From NCBI GenBank assembly GCA_027943335.1, contig BSBK01000760.1:2710001-2774000 (forward strand): a stretch of 64,000 nt of DNA. Reading direction: 5' to 3'. The notes under the pieces are model-generated. The model saw only the letters and a program-made list of their open reading frames with translations. It searched no databases and was not told the origin of the DNA. This stretch comes from Chamaecyparis obtusa. Its lineage: Eukaryota > Streptophyta > Pinopsida > Cupressales > Cupressaceae. Made by a program: the position numbers and the translations under genes. Positions 22,085 through 33,299 of this stretch are shown in pieces. The first letter of the stretch is position 1; each line of letters starts with the position of its first letter.

Positions 22085-23760
22085 CTACTCAAAAGTAGGC
22101 TGGGTCATAACTCCAAGCATACCTCTCAGATACTCAAATGTATCCTTAGGAAAAGACTTTGTAAATATGTCTGCTATCTGTTCCTTTGTGCTTATGTACT
22201 CTAGTCTGACTTCTTTCTCAGCAACTTTCTCTCTTGAAACATTATACTTGATCTCTATATGTTTTGTCTTAGAATGTAGTACAAGATTCTTAGACATACT
22301 GACTATACTGGTGTTGTCACAATGTATAACAATAGGTTCAAAAAATTTAATTCCAATATCCTTCAGCATCTTCTTCATCCAAATTATCTGGTTACAATTG
22401 TTTGCTGCTGCTACATGCTTTGCTTTTACTGTGCTCTGTGAAATACAATTCTACTTCTTGCTTAGCCAAGAAACTAATCTTCCTCCAAGGAAAAATGCTC
22501 CTCTACTGGTGCTTTTCTTATCATCAACACTGCCTCCCCAATCAGCATCTGTATATGCACATAGGGTAAAATCATCAAATTTTTCATACCACAATCCATA
22601 GTCCATTGTGCCTCTTAAATATCTTAGTATCCTCTTTACTACTGCATAATGTGATTCTCTAGGTTCAACTTGAAATCTTGCTACAATTCCAACTGAATGT
22701 GCTATATCCAGTCTTGTGTGTGTCAAATACTACAATCCTCCAATCATGGATCTGTATTTCTTCTGCTCAACTGCCAGTGTTTCATCTGTGCTAGATAACT
22801 TATGTCCGGTTGCCATAGGTGTTCCAACTGGTTTATAGTCCTCCATTGCAAATCTTTTTAGAAAATCATTCAAGTACTTTGTCTGACTTGCAAAGATACC
22901 ATCATTGTTTTGTGTTATTTGTAATCCCAAAAAGTATTTCATCTCACCAATCATACTCATTTCAAATTCAGTCTTCATTTCATCAGCAAATTTGTCACTA
23001 GCTTCATCTTCTCCTCCAAAAATAATGTCATAAAAAAAAATAACTATAATCAATAAACCATTTTCAATTTCTTTTGTGTACAGATTGCTATCAATTGTTC
23101 CTTTAGCAAATCCCAACTTTAACAAATACTTATCCAATCTTGCATACCAAGTTCTAGGTGCTTGCTTTAGTCCATATAATGATTTCTTCAATTTACATAC
23201 CATGTCTCCTTCTTGAGTCAAAGGAAAACCTTCAGGCTACTCAATGTAGACTTCTTCTTCCAATTCTCCATTCAGAAATGCTAACTTCACATCCATCTGA
23301 TACACTTTGAATTTCTTAAAATCTGCATAGGCCAAAAACATTCTTACTACTTCAATTCTTGCTACTGGTGTAAAAGTTTGTTCATAGTCAATTCCTTCTT
23401 GCTATGAGTATCCCTTACATACCAATCTTGCTTTGTTTCTTACAACTTCTCCTTGTTCATTCATCTTGTTTCTGAATACCCATTTAGTTCCAATTACATT
23501 CTTGTCTTTAGGTCTAGGGACCAATTCCCATGTCTTGTTCTTTTCTATCTAATCTAGTTCTTCTCTCATAGCATTAATCCAATGTTCATCTTCACAAGCT
23601 TCACTAGTAGATTTAGGTTCAATTTGAGAAATCAAACATAAATGTACCTTATTCCGAGTTAGAACTCCTCTGTTTGAACTTCCAATAACTTTTTCAATAG
23701 GATGATGTCTTGATAAATACCTGTTTGGTGTCATAGTCTTAGATCTTGCTTCAACTATAG
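22085..23760 (-). pseudogene. Copia-2 reverse transcriptase and RNase H (broken)
   Basis: Read right to left: the pre-RT linker with RYLSRHHPIEKVIG, then [25 protein letters not shown] and [15 protein letters not shown]. The catalytic FVDD expected near 23027-23038 reads FFYD, so one of its two aspartates is lost. RNase H has YTDADWGGS, HCDNTSIVSMSKN and ADIFTKSF, ending at the stop 22085-22087. Several stops are TAG where Copia-3 has CAG or CAA. Confidence 0.88.
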
Positions 23761-23989
23761 ATTCTTCTCTAGATTCCTCTCTGGTTTCTTCAACATGACT
23801 CTAATTCAACAATTCACTATCAGTTTCATAGAATAATTTAGTAGTTTCGGTGTTAGGCTTAGGATAAGCTTCTTCATCAGATTCATAATCAAGCATTCTT
23901 TCCTAAATTTTGAACTTTTCATCAACTTTAACATTTGCACCCTCAACAATAGTTTTAGTTCTCTTATTGTAACATCTATATGCTTTTCT

Positions 23990-25180
23990 CTTCAAAGAAT
24001 ATCAAAGAAAAATACCTTCATCACTTCTAGGATCAAACTTTCCAATATCATCATCTCTCTTTATATAACATTTGCTTCCAAAAATTCTTAAATACTTAAC
24101 TGAGGGTGCATGTCCAAACCATAATTCATAAAGTGTCTTGTTTGTGTCTGCTCTAATTTGTACTTTGTTCATTGTATATACTACTGTATTCACTGATTCT
24201 TTCCAAAATGTCTTCGCTAAATCATTCTCAAATAACATAGCTCTTGCTGCTTTAGTCACTGATTTTTTTCTTCTTTCTACAATACCATTTTGTTTAGGTG
24301 TTCTAGGGGCTGAAAACCATCTCTTAATACCATTCACTTCACAAAAAGTGTAAAACTCTCTAGAAGTAAATTCACCACCTCTATCAGATCTCAAACATTT
24401 AATCTTCATTCCAAATTCATTCTCAACTTTGTTCTTAATGATCTTAAACTTATCAAATGCTTTAGATTTTTCATACAGAAATGCAATCCACATCAATCTT
24501 GTAAATTCATCAACAAGAATCATAAAATACCTTTCTCCATAGAATCCTCTAGTCCTGGTAGGAACACTCAAGTCTGTATGAACAATCTCCAACTTCTTTG
24601 CCGATGTGAACTTCCTACTAGGAAATGAACTTCTCTTCTATTTAGCCATCACACATTCTTTGCAAATCATGTTAGTAGGCTTCATAATTTTAGGCAAATC
24701 CCTTACTACAAGTGTAGTACTCACTTTCACTATATTATCAAAGTTTATATGACAAAAAATTCTATGCCATAGCCAACTGTCATCAATCTTAGTAATCAAA
24801 CATGTCATCTCAGTAGGATTCAACTAAAATACATTACCTCTGGTTCTAGATCCAGTTCCAATCAGATTTCCATCTTTATCCTTTATCACAAAAGTTTTTT
24901 CAGTAAACCAAACTTGATATCCCTTATCAACTAACTATCCAACACTGAAAAGATTATGTTTCAATCCATCCACAAAGTAAACATCATGAGTACTAGTCTT
25001 TCCATCAAGAGTAATAGATCCTATACCTTTAATCAAACAAGGTGCATTGTTACCAACTCTAACAACTCCTCCATCATAATTGTTAAAATTTATGAAATTT
25101 TTCATATCTCCAATCATATGATGTGAACAACCATTGTCTATAATCCAATCAACTTTCTTTTCAACTAGGGAAACTAAGGA
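23990..25180 (-). pseudogene. Copia-2 protease and integrase (broken)
   Basis: The protease site reads WIIDNGCSHHM near 25130, with Asn where Copia-3 has Ser. Integrase has the gag-pre-integrase WLWHRIFCHINF, zinc-binding CKECVMAK, core aspartates in EIVHTDLS and LRSDRGGEF, and the glutamate in KQNGIVERR. Stops replace Gln codons in SVG*LVD, NVF*LNP and MAK*KRS (Copia-3 has CAG at the last two). Confidence 0.87.
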
Positions 25181-25369
25181 TTTTTCTTCCTTAACATTAG
25201 TTTCAGAATTTTCTTCTTTAATTGCTACAAATCCTATTTCATCATTATTCTTAGTATCACTTTCACTTAAACTTCTTTCAATAATAGCTTTAAGGTCTTC
25301 ATCATTAGCATAATAACATTCCTTAGATCTTATAGGCTTGAAATTATTTTTGTACTTCTTAACTCTCTT

Positions 25370-26206
25370 AGGACATTTAGATGCAAAATGACCATATTCT
25401 TGACAAGTCCAACATTTAAAAAATTTCTTACCATGGTTCTCTTTTCACAAGCAAGGCAATACGTTCTTCAATCTTCTTGTCTTCTTCATTTCTAGATTTG
25501 CTGCTGCTAGCATAATCTCCGCTCACACTAATGCTTCTTGACAATGTAGGGAAAACACTAAGAGCACTGAATGTTGTCTCCATCCTAGGTAAGTCTCCTG
25601 ATAACCTCAGGTTCATCTCTTCTTCTTCCAATCTTCCAAGAAGAGTCTCTCTTGTAAAGTTCAAAGTACAAGGTATAACTTGTTCAATCATCTATGTTGT
25701 CTACTTAAATATAGGAGTCAATGTCCTTAGAATTTTCCATATCACTTGATTCTCTGTCTTTTTCCTCCACAAGATTTTATCCCTGCAACAATTTCTGACA
25801 TTCTACCAATATAGCTTCTAATAGATTCATCTTCCAACATTCTTATATCTTCAAATGCACATATCCAATTATGTAATCTAACTCTTTTTGCATGTTCATC
25901 ACCTTCAAAAGTAGAGTGTAGAGCTTTCCAAATTTCATGAGAATTTTTCAAACATTTTACCTGACTATATTCATTCTCTGGAAGTGCTGTCAAAAGTGCT
26001 TCTCTTGCAAGTATGTTACACATGAATAGATCTCTCTCATCATTAGAGCATGTCTCAAGATCATCTTCTTCAATGATAGTCTTATCATTCTTTGTAGTCA
26101 ACCAATAACCTAGTCCTAAACATAGTAGATGTGTCTTCATCTTTTCTTTCCAACTGTCAAAATTTACTCCATCAAACTTAGGGCTTTCTTTCTTGAAATT
26201 CACCAT
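25370..26206 (-). pseudogene. Copia-2 gag (broken)
   Basis: ATG 26206 is the first in-frame start after the primer-binding site. The frame has the Copia gag core (FDGVNFDSWKEKMKTHLLC, LHNWICAFEDIRMLEDESI). After a frameshift near 25745 come ETLLGRLEEEEMNLRLSG and a CCHC zinc knuckle CWTCQEYGHFASKC near 25377-25418. It would package the RNA if intact. Confidence 0.87.
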
Positions 26207-26248
26207 GGATCTCTTTAAGCTGTTAATCTTCTCTTTCAAGAACTTGCT

Positions 26249-26260
26249 GCTCTGATACCA
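26249..26260 (-). promoter_or_regulatory. Primer-binding site of Copia-2
   Basis: On the minus strand it reads TGGTATCAGAGC, the perfect initiator-methionine tRNA match, two bases from the 5' LTR. Confidence 0.92.
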
Positions 26261-26262
26261 AT

Positions 26263-27431
26263 TGTTCGAAAGTAAAGCCCACCAAGATAACTGAGAGGGG
26301 GGGGGGGGGCAGTGAATCAGTTATCAGATAATTATAAATTTTACCATCTTCAATAGTATCAAACCATGTAAGAAATATAATTACCAACCATAGAAAGATA
26401 TTCATACACAATTACACAATAACACAAGATATGTTGACTAGGGAGCCTCTTGATCAAAGAGTAAACCCCTGTGGGAATGATGCCCACAAAAGATGCACTA
26501 ATATGAATATTCCTTGTGAAAGGATGGACTTTGTTAGGAGTCTTATGAAATACATTCAATACATATAAATCCCTGTTAGGAGATTTTGAATCCCTGTTAA
26601 AAGATTCTAACCCTGTTAAGAGTTATGGAAGACAAAAGGACCCACTGCCCAAATAGCTTTAGGGTAAGATCATTAAACTCACTGTCCAAATAATCTTTTC
26701 ATTATTCAACAAAATACTATGTTACCTCTTCTCTGACTATGCCAAACCACACTCACTACTACATCAGATCTCCATTTCAGATCTCTAAACTTTGCATGTC
26801 TTCCTTCACAATTCACTTTCACATTTAGCTCTTTTCTTCACTTCATATTCATACAATACTATCCTCTTCTACATACAACAAGGAAACACACTCCTTTGTT
26901 TATACCACACTCAAATAATTACAAATGAGTTGGCATATAATTACAAAATAAAATATTCCACACACTACACCAAAGTTACATAAAACTGTCGGCTTCCAAA
27001 TACAATAAATCTTCACTCATGTGCCTTCAAAGTTTGCACTACCATCCACATCACTATCAATGTGTCTCTAACTTCCCTTTAACTGCGCAAAGCCAGATTC
27101 CATCCCGATTAGGAGATATCATCCGATTTCCAAAAATCGCTACTCAGGAACACTGCCTAAATACTGCTTCCACCAAAATGATCATAAATTTCATGAATAA
27201 AAGAATTACTATTTGTGCTCTTAACCATAGACATATAACATATCAAAGAGTATATCCTCAATGTCACATAGGTCCAACTAAAATATACCACATGTGCTAA
27301 TCAAAACACTGTCTACTTCTCTGCAAGTCTTCGATAAAACACTGTGTTGACATCAATAACAATCATAGTCATGAATGCAACAACAACTGCTACAGAATGG
27401 GTGCCAAACACTTTAGCATTCATTCCTAAAA
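26263..27431 (-). repeat. 5' LTR of Copia-2
   Basis: 1169 bp, TG...CA type; on the minus strand it ends TTTCGAACA just before the primer-binding site. On the plus strand a G-run at 26298-26310 is the usual C-tract near the LTR end. Its outermost bases at 27428-27431 have mutated from AACA to AAAA. Confidence 0.9.
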
Positions 27432-27436
27432 AATAT
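27432..27436. repeat. Right TSD (AATAT) of Copia-2
   Basis: Perfect copy of 20578-20582. It is part of the antisense PMD coding sequence that was duplicated on insertion. Confidence 0.9.
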
Positions 27437-27885
27437 GTGACATCCCTACTATGAGGCTAAGATACGAACCCTATGTACCTATAGATGTAGGGGCATCTCT
27501 GCTCCCTAGGCTGCACTCATGGTCACACTACAACAATATGCTCCCATGCCCATATCTGAGTGAGAATGGCTCTGCATGCCCAGGTTCTTATCTCCTGATA
27601 GACTATCTCATGGAGCTCATGGTACATGTCTACTAGGATGGCTGGCCCCCATGCCATCCGTCATGGGTGAGCAATTAAATTCGCTGCTAACCAACCCTAG
27701 CCTAATGGGAAACCCTTCTAACTCCTGTCAGTGATAAGGGCATGTCCTATAATAGAACAAACAATGCATGACACTACAAAATCCTTGCCAAAATCCTCAA
27801 CTAACTAATCCTAGCTCAGATGCCTGTCAATAATGGTGACATCCTGAAACATATCCTGCATGATCTACCTCCCCTCTGTCGAATC

Positions 27886-27982
27886 CTGATCGTAGTACAC
27901 TTGTGCCAACAAACAATCATGTTAGTTTCTATCATATGGGAACTTTACATCTATGACTATCTATAAACATGATTATACTTAC
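27886..27982 (-). other. Intron in antisense PMD ORF
   Basis: The donor GTAAGT immediately follows the codon for the Pro of SHGDP, and the acceptor CAG precedes GAT TCG. The intron is 97 bp and phase 0. The frame continues correctly on both sides, which supports splicing although no transcript is available. Confidence 0.65.
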
Positions 27983-28261
27983 AGGATCCCCATGGCTCAG
28001 AACTCATAGGATCTGATAGACGTCCTCCCACGTAATCGACGCCTCTCCAATAGGAAAATGGAAGGTGTTGTGCTCACTGTGCCATGTCTCGGCCAGCGCA
28101 GTCAACAACCCATGTTCCACCTAAATATGGGGCATCTGCAACAAATAACCAAACCCCACCTCCCTCAGGTCTGCTCGCCCTGGATCATCAAGATCCCAAA
28201 CGCATTGTAGTCCAGTCACTCAAGGTGCTCTAATGAGTAGTGCAAGAAATTTATCTTGCAT

Positions 28262-29256
28262 GCAATTTTAACCCAAACCAGATGTCAGAACATATCATGA
28301 TGGATGTATAAAATCAGTATAAAACATCTTGAAAAGAAAACATTGTCAGGACCCATGTCATTTTGCTCAAAAACATTAAAACATGTTATTTTTCTATACT
28401 GTGCAATACTATTTTTTGACTAAGTATCGTGTGATACTTTCTTCAATAACAGTGTGATGGTATCTTTTCTTGTGATACTTCACATAGCATTGCATGATAT
28501 TTCATCCAGTGTCATGCGACATTGGATTTAATAGCGGTGCAACACTATTTTGTCCAACAAAGTATCACACGATAGAACTCCTCAAAGGGTGTGATACCTG
28601 CAAAGTATCATATGACTTTTCGTATGAAGAAAATTTGAAAAGTTTTAAAAACTTTAAAAACATGTTTTAAATTGACATTAAACCTCATAAATGACCAACA
28701 AAATGAGTTTTTCTGAAAACATAACGGGGCACCATACTGCGGAGGCCGGTTGTGCAACCGGGCACGCTCAAATTGATGGTTGTGGACCAAGATCACTACT
28801 TGCTAGGCCATTTTCTCTTTCTAAAGCTCTTCAAATTCTCAAATCACTAAAAGACAAATGATTTTGAAAATGACCTTTTTACCCCCTTTTATAGCATTTT
28901 GACTTTTTGACCTAATTTTTGAAACGCTCGGAATTGCATGAAAATTACACCCCTGGCTAATTTTGATGTCTTGGATCCATTTTTGAGATCGAAATTGAAA
29001 TCTAAGTTCATCTTAATAGTCAAAATTGCATTTCAAACTTTCACCCTCTTCTACGTAGTTGGCTGACCGTTTGAGGCCTGATCCTTCGATCTTTGTTTGG
29101 GCACCTTCATTTCTTCACCCCCATCTCTTCCAACCTCCTAGTCTTTCATTCATTTTCATTCACTTCATCTCTCTGAGGTTTGACTTCATTTTTTATCCTC
29201 TATCTTTTTTATTCAAATCCGAGTGTATCTTCACTGCTTGATGGTTATCCTATCAT
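28262..29256. other. Outer-element spacer upstream of antisense PMD ORF
   Basis: No convincing gene. It contains a palindromic-repeat block at 28400-28620 and ends at the second Tat insertion. Any promoter for the antisense ORF would lie here, but I see no clear one. Confidence 0.5.
28400..28620. repeat. Palindromic repeats upstream of antisense PMD ORF
   Basis: GTATCGTGTGATAC, TATCACACGATA and related words recur about seven times, like the leader blocks at 3008-3230 and 9515-9712. They stand about 140-360 bases upstream of the PMD start codon. Confidence 0.5.
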
Positions 29257-29261
29257 CTTTT
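29257..29261. repeat. Left TSD (CTTTT) of second Tat element
   Basis: CTTTT precedes the LTR and recurs at 50454-50458. Confidence 0.88.
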
Positions 29262-30456
29262 TGTAATACCCCAAAAATAGGCTATAGGTTCATTAACCTC
29301 CTACATCATCAAATCAAATGAAATTGACATTACAGCCCTAAGCTAAGGCACATCTAAACATCATCGAGTTCTAATTGATTATCATAAATTCTGCATCAGG
29401 GAATATTCCTAGTAATATTCCTAATTATCCTAATTATCTTTAATTTAATGATTATTTGGTGATAAATCCAGTTTATCCTAAAGTTTGATTAATTGAATAT
29501 TCTCAATATTTAATTAATTAGATTTAATTCTACCACTTAATTATTTAATTGAAGTTAATTATATTTATTCCTAAATTGTATTATTTCATTTTGACAATAA
29601 ATCCAAAATCCCCTATGAATAATTGATTAAATTCTTATTTAATTAATTAAAGCAAGTTGTCAATTTTTAATAATATTATTTTTGAATAAAAGTTTGAAAA
29701 ATGATCGATTAACCCATAAATCAATTGTTTTATTTTTCAAAATCGGTTAAGTTGGAAATAAATCACTTTATTATTAAATCAATTCATAAATAAAATATGC
29801 ACAATCAGAAAAGCAGACAACTATCAATTATCAATTAAATCTAAACTCTATTTTGAGTTGAACTCTGCTTTTGCATGTTTTTGTGAGTTAATTATCCTTT
29901 ATTTAAAAATAACTCAAAAATCAACTTGAGTTATTTGAGTGATTTATGGCTTTCTTTCATGCATCCTCAAAGCCCTAGATTTCTATAAATTAAGGCTCCA
30001 GCTCTTCACAAATCCATCCATCCATGAATTGCAGAATCATGCTGTTGAATTGGAGACTAAAGAATCGATCTTGAGAATTCGAGTTGTTGTGAGATTTTCA
30101 TTTGTTATTGCATAGGTTTCATATCATTTCTTAGCTTAGTTTGCATATCAGTTTTCCAAATCATTGTTAGCATAGATTCATATCAAGTTTTTATCATATT
30201 ATTGCATAGAAAAACCAAAAAAATAGATTAATTGTATTTATTTCATATCTAGATTTTGCATTCAAATCCTTCATTTAGGTGTCATCAAGGTCACTGATCT
30301 TGGTATAATCTAAGAATACATACTCACATCTACTAGAAGGTAGTAAATGGCCTGGTTAGTTTAGTTTCAATTACTGCACAATTTTGATTTCAACTAACCT
30401 CTAATGTTTTACTGAAGTGTTGTGTCTACAAATTAGGTACAAAATTAACACACACA
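29262..30456 (+). repeat. 5' LTR of second Tat element
   Basis: 1195 bp. It contains CTATAAATTAAGG near 29980 as a likely promoter and has the 68-base segment (about 29318-29385) that the 3' LTR has lost. Confidence 0.92.
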
Positions 30457-30460
30457 TTTT

Positions 30461-30478
30461 TAGCACCCACCGTGGGGC
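30461..30478 (+). promoter_or_regulatory. Primer-binding site of second Tat element
   Basis: TAGCACCCACCGTGGGGC, four bases after the LTR, differs from the outer element's site by one base. Confidence 0.8.
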
Positions 30479-31091
30479 CCTGAAATGAGTTTCCCTTCGA
30501 ATGTTATCAATTTCTATCATTTCTTATCCTTTTCTATTCCCAGTTATGATTTTTATTCTTTGTTCGTACAATTTTTGTATGATTTTTGTCAGAAACTCAT
30601 ACCAGGAAATACCCACTGTCGTTCAACAGTTGATTTGATCAAGGATTGCATAAGCAAAAACCCACTATCGTTTGGAAGCTCTAATGTCGTTTGATATGAT
30701 ACCCAATGTCGTATGAGTTTCTGGATTGTCATCTAGAAGGTAACCCATTGTCGTACAAGTTTCAATGCCAGGGTTCAATTGTCATTTCACTTTTTCAAGT
30801 AGTTTATCAGATTTTGACTAACAGCTAACCCTAACAATTGAAATTCTCTATTTTTGATTAATTTTCACTAGTTTTTTATTGGAAAAAGTGCAAGAATTGC
30901 TAAAAATAGGTAAGAATCTACTAAGCATGTTGTGAGGAATTCAGGTAACCTTCTCAGCTGATAACATTTCAATTTGGATTAAAATGAACATCTTGCGTGT
31001 CTAGCTTGAGTGCCTTTCTTTTCCATATCACACATTTCATTTGGTCTCTAAAAATGAATATAGATTTTCTTTCAGTATCTTTGTTACACAT
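30479..31091 (+). other. Second Tat leader, first part, with TCGTACGA-type repeats
   Basis: Untranslated leader. Between about 30598 and 30762 the words CACTGTCGTTC, CTATCGTTTGG, GTCGTTTGA, GTCGTATGAG and GTCGTACAAG recur. They are degenerate half-sites of a TCGTACGA palindrome. Copia-3 interrupts the leader at 31097. Confidence 0.55.
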
Positions 31092-31096
31092 AGTAA
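31092..31096. repeat. Left TSD (AGTAA) of Copia-3
   Basis: AGTAA precedes the LTR and recurs at 37974-37978. Confidence 0.9.
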
Positions 31097-32260
31097 TGTT
31101 AAGAATGAATGCAAATTATTTTGGCAGTCATTCTATAGCAGTTGTTGTTGCATTCATGACTTGGATTATCATTAATGTCAACACAGTGATATTCTGGATA
31201 TTAGTAGGAAAGTAGGTACAGTTTTGTTTTGCACACATGTTGTATTGTAGATTGGATTTTCTGTAGTTGATGGTATGTTCTTTGGTGTGTTATTAACCTA
31301 TGGTTAACAGCGTAAAAATAAATTCATTCATTTATGAGAGTTATGAGCATTTTGGTGAAAGCAGTGTTTAGACAGTGTTTCTGTGAAGTGATTTTCAGAA
31401 ATCAGAGGATATCTCTTAGCTGGGATGGAATCTATTTTTGTGCAGTTAAAGGGATGTTGGAGACTCATTAATGATGATGTGGTTCATAGCAAAAACTTTG
31501 AAGATATGTTTGGAGAAAGTTACAGTATTTGGAAGCCGACAGTTTTATGTGAAATTTTGTGTGTAGCGTGTAGAATTTATTATTTTGTAATTAAGGACCA
31601 ACTCATTTGTAATTATTTGAGTTTGGTATATAAGAAGGAATTTTTTCCTTGTTGAAATATGCACTATGAAGGTTGAGATGCTAATATATGCATGAAGTGA
31701 AGAAAAGAGCTAATTCAGTGATGAAGGAAGACTTGTGAGTACAAAGATCTGGAATTGTGATCTTGTGTAGCAGAGAGTGCAATTTTGGCATAGTGTGAAG
31801 GAGGTAATATATTTCATATTATTCTGTTGAATAATTCTAAGATCTTTTGGACAGTGGGTTCAAAGATCTTTCCTTGAAGCTGTTTGGGCAGTGGGTCCTT
31901 CTGTCTTCCATAAACTCTTAACCGGGTTAGAATCTTTTAACAGGGATTCAAAATCTCCTAACAGAGATTTATATGTACTAAATGTATTTCATAAGACTCC
32001 TAACAAGGTCCATCCTCTAACAAGGAACTTTCATATTAGTGCATCATTTTGTGGGCATCATTCCCATCAAGGTTTACTCTTTTCAAGAGGTTCCCTAGTC
32101 AACATATCTTGTGTTATTGGGCAATTGTGTATGGTTATCTTTCTATGGTTGATTAGTACATTAATTATATTGTTTAAAGTATTTGAATGGTTAAATTATC
32201 AGATAAATGATTCACCCCCCCCCCCCTCTCAGCTATCTTGGGGATATTTACTTTCTAACA
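31097..32260 (+). repeat. 5' LTR of Copia-3
   Basis: 1164 bp, from TGTTAAGAATG to TTTCTAACA. It has a TATATAAG promoter word near 31628, a TTAACCGGGTTA palindrome near 31918 within the CTAACAGGG-type array (to about 32035), and a C-tract at about 32215-32226. Confidence 0.93.
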
Positions 32261-32262
32261 AT

Positions 32263-32274
32263 TGCTATCAAAGC
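32263..32274 (+). promoter_or_regulatory. Primer-binding site of Copia-3
   Basis: TGCTATCAAAGC has two changes from TGGTATCAGAGC and sits two bases after the LTR. Confidence 0.8.
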
Positions 32275-32316
32275 AGCAGGTCCTTGAAAGAAAAGTTTAA
32301 CAACTTAAGGAGATCC

Positions 32317-33294
32317 ATGGAGAATTTCAGAAAAGAAAGCCCTAAGTTTGATGGAGTAAATTTTGATAGATGGAAAGAAAAGATGAAGACTCATCTATTG
32401 TGTTTAGGACCAAGTTATTGGTTAATTACAAAGAATGAGAAGACTATCATTGAGGAAGACAATCTAGAGGCAGGAACTAAAGATGAACTAGATCTATTCA
32501 TGTGTAACATAGTTGCAAGAGAAGCACTTTTGTCAGCACTACCGGAGAATGAATATAGTTAGGTAAGATGTTTGAAAACATCTCATGCAATTTGGAAATC
32601 TTTACATTCTACTTTTGAAGGTGATGAACATGCAAAGAAGGCTAGATTACATAATTGGATTTGTGCATTTGAAGATATCAGAATGATGGAAGATGAATCT
32701 ATTAGAAGCTATATTGGTAGGATGTCTGAGATTGTAACAGGAATAAAGTCTTGTGGAGGAGATAAGATAGAGAATGAAGTGATATGGAAAATTCTAAAAA
32801 CTTTGACACCAGTATTCAAGCATACAACATAGATGATTGAACAAGTGATACCTTGTACATCAAACTTTTCAAGAGAGACTCTTCTTGGAAGATTAGAAAC
32901 AATAGAGATGAACTTGAGATTATCAGGAGAGCTACCTACAATGGAAACAACATTCACTGCTCTTAACATTAGACCTACAAGAAGTACTAGTGTGAATGGA
33001 GATTATGCCAGTAGTAGCAGATCTAAATCTAAGGAAGATAAGAAGATTGAAGAAGGTATTGCATTACTTGTAAAAAGAGAACCAGATGGTAAGAAAATAT
33101 TTAAATGTTGGACTTGTCAAGAATATGCTCATTTTGCATCTAAATGTCCTAAAAGAGTTAAGAAGTATAGAAGCAACTTTAAACCTAGGAGATCTATAGA
33201 ATGTTATTATGAAAATGATGAAGATCTTGAAGTAGGAATTGAAAGACATTTAAGTGACAGTGATAATGATAACCTTGAGGAAATAGATTTGTAG
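32317..33294 (+). pseudogene. Copia-3 gag
   Basis: ATG 32317 opens the gag frame (FDGVNFDRWKEKMKTHLLC). Two TAG stops, near 32560 and 32830, break an otherwise continuous frame. The CCHC zinc knuckle CWTCQEYAHFASKC is near 33106-33147, with the usual Gly before His changed to Ala. A one-base frameshift near 33290 separates gag from protease. Confidence 0.88.
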
Positions 33295-33299
33295 CAATT

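Larger units (their letters stand above)
20583..27431 (-). mobile_element. Copia-2: full-length but decayed Ty1/Copia element
   Basis: LTRs at 20583-21719 and 26263-27431 flank a complete gag, protease, integrase, reverse transcriptase and RNase H order, which is the Copia order, read on the minus strand. The initiator-methionine primer-binding site, polypurine tract and 5-bp TSD are all present. Its protein is of the same family as Copia-3, which lies in the opposite orientation about 3.7 kb to the right. It inserted into the antisense PMD ORF. Many stops and frameshifts and an altered reverse-transcriptase active site show it is dead. Confidence 0.93.
27432..28261 (-). pseudogene. Antisense PMD ORF of outer element, N-terminal part with intron
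   Basis: Exon 1 runs from ATG 28261 to 27983 (93 codons). An intron with GT...AG ends occupies 27886-27982, and exon 2 continues to Copia-2 and resumes at 20577. The plant mobile domain signature is clear: GLLTALAETWHSEHNTFHF, PIGEASITWEDVYQIL (about 28010-28110), WLAANLIAHP and YRYIGF. Together with 19655-20577 it makes 551 codons. All exon joins keep phase, and I find no frameshift but 27 nonsense codons in total (12 in this part). The PMD also occurs in plant MAIN/MAIL proteins and in transposable elements. Its job in Tat elements is unknown. An upstream non-coding exon is possible. Confidence 0.8.

Noticed and set aside
32215..32226. C-runs near LTR ends as a special regulatory signal
   Set aside because: A C-tract followed by TCTCAG near the 3' end of the LTR is a usual feature of plant Copia LTRs and length varies by slippage.
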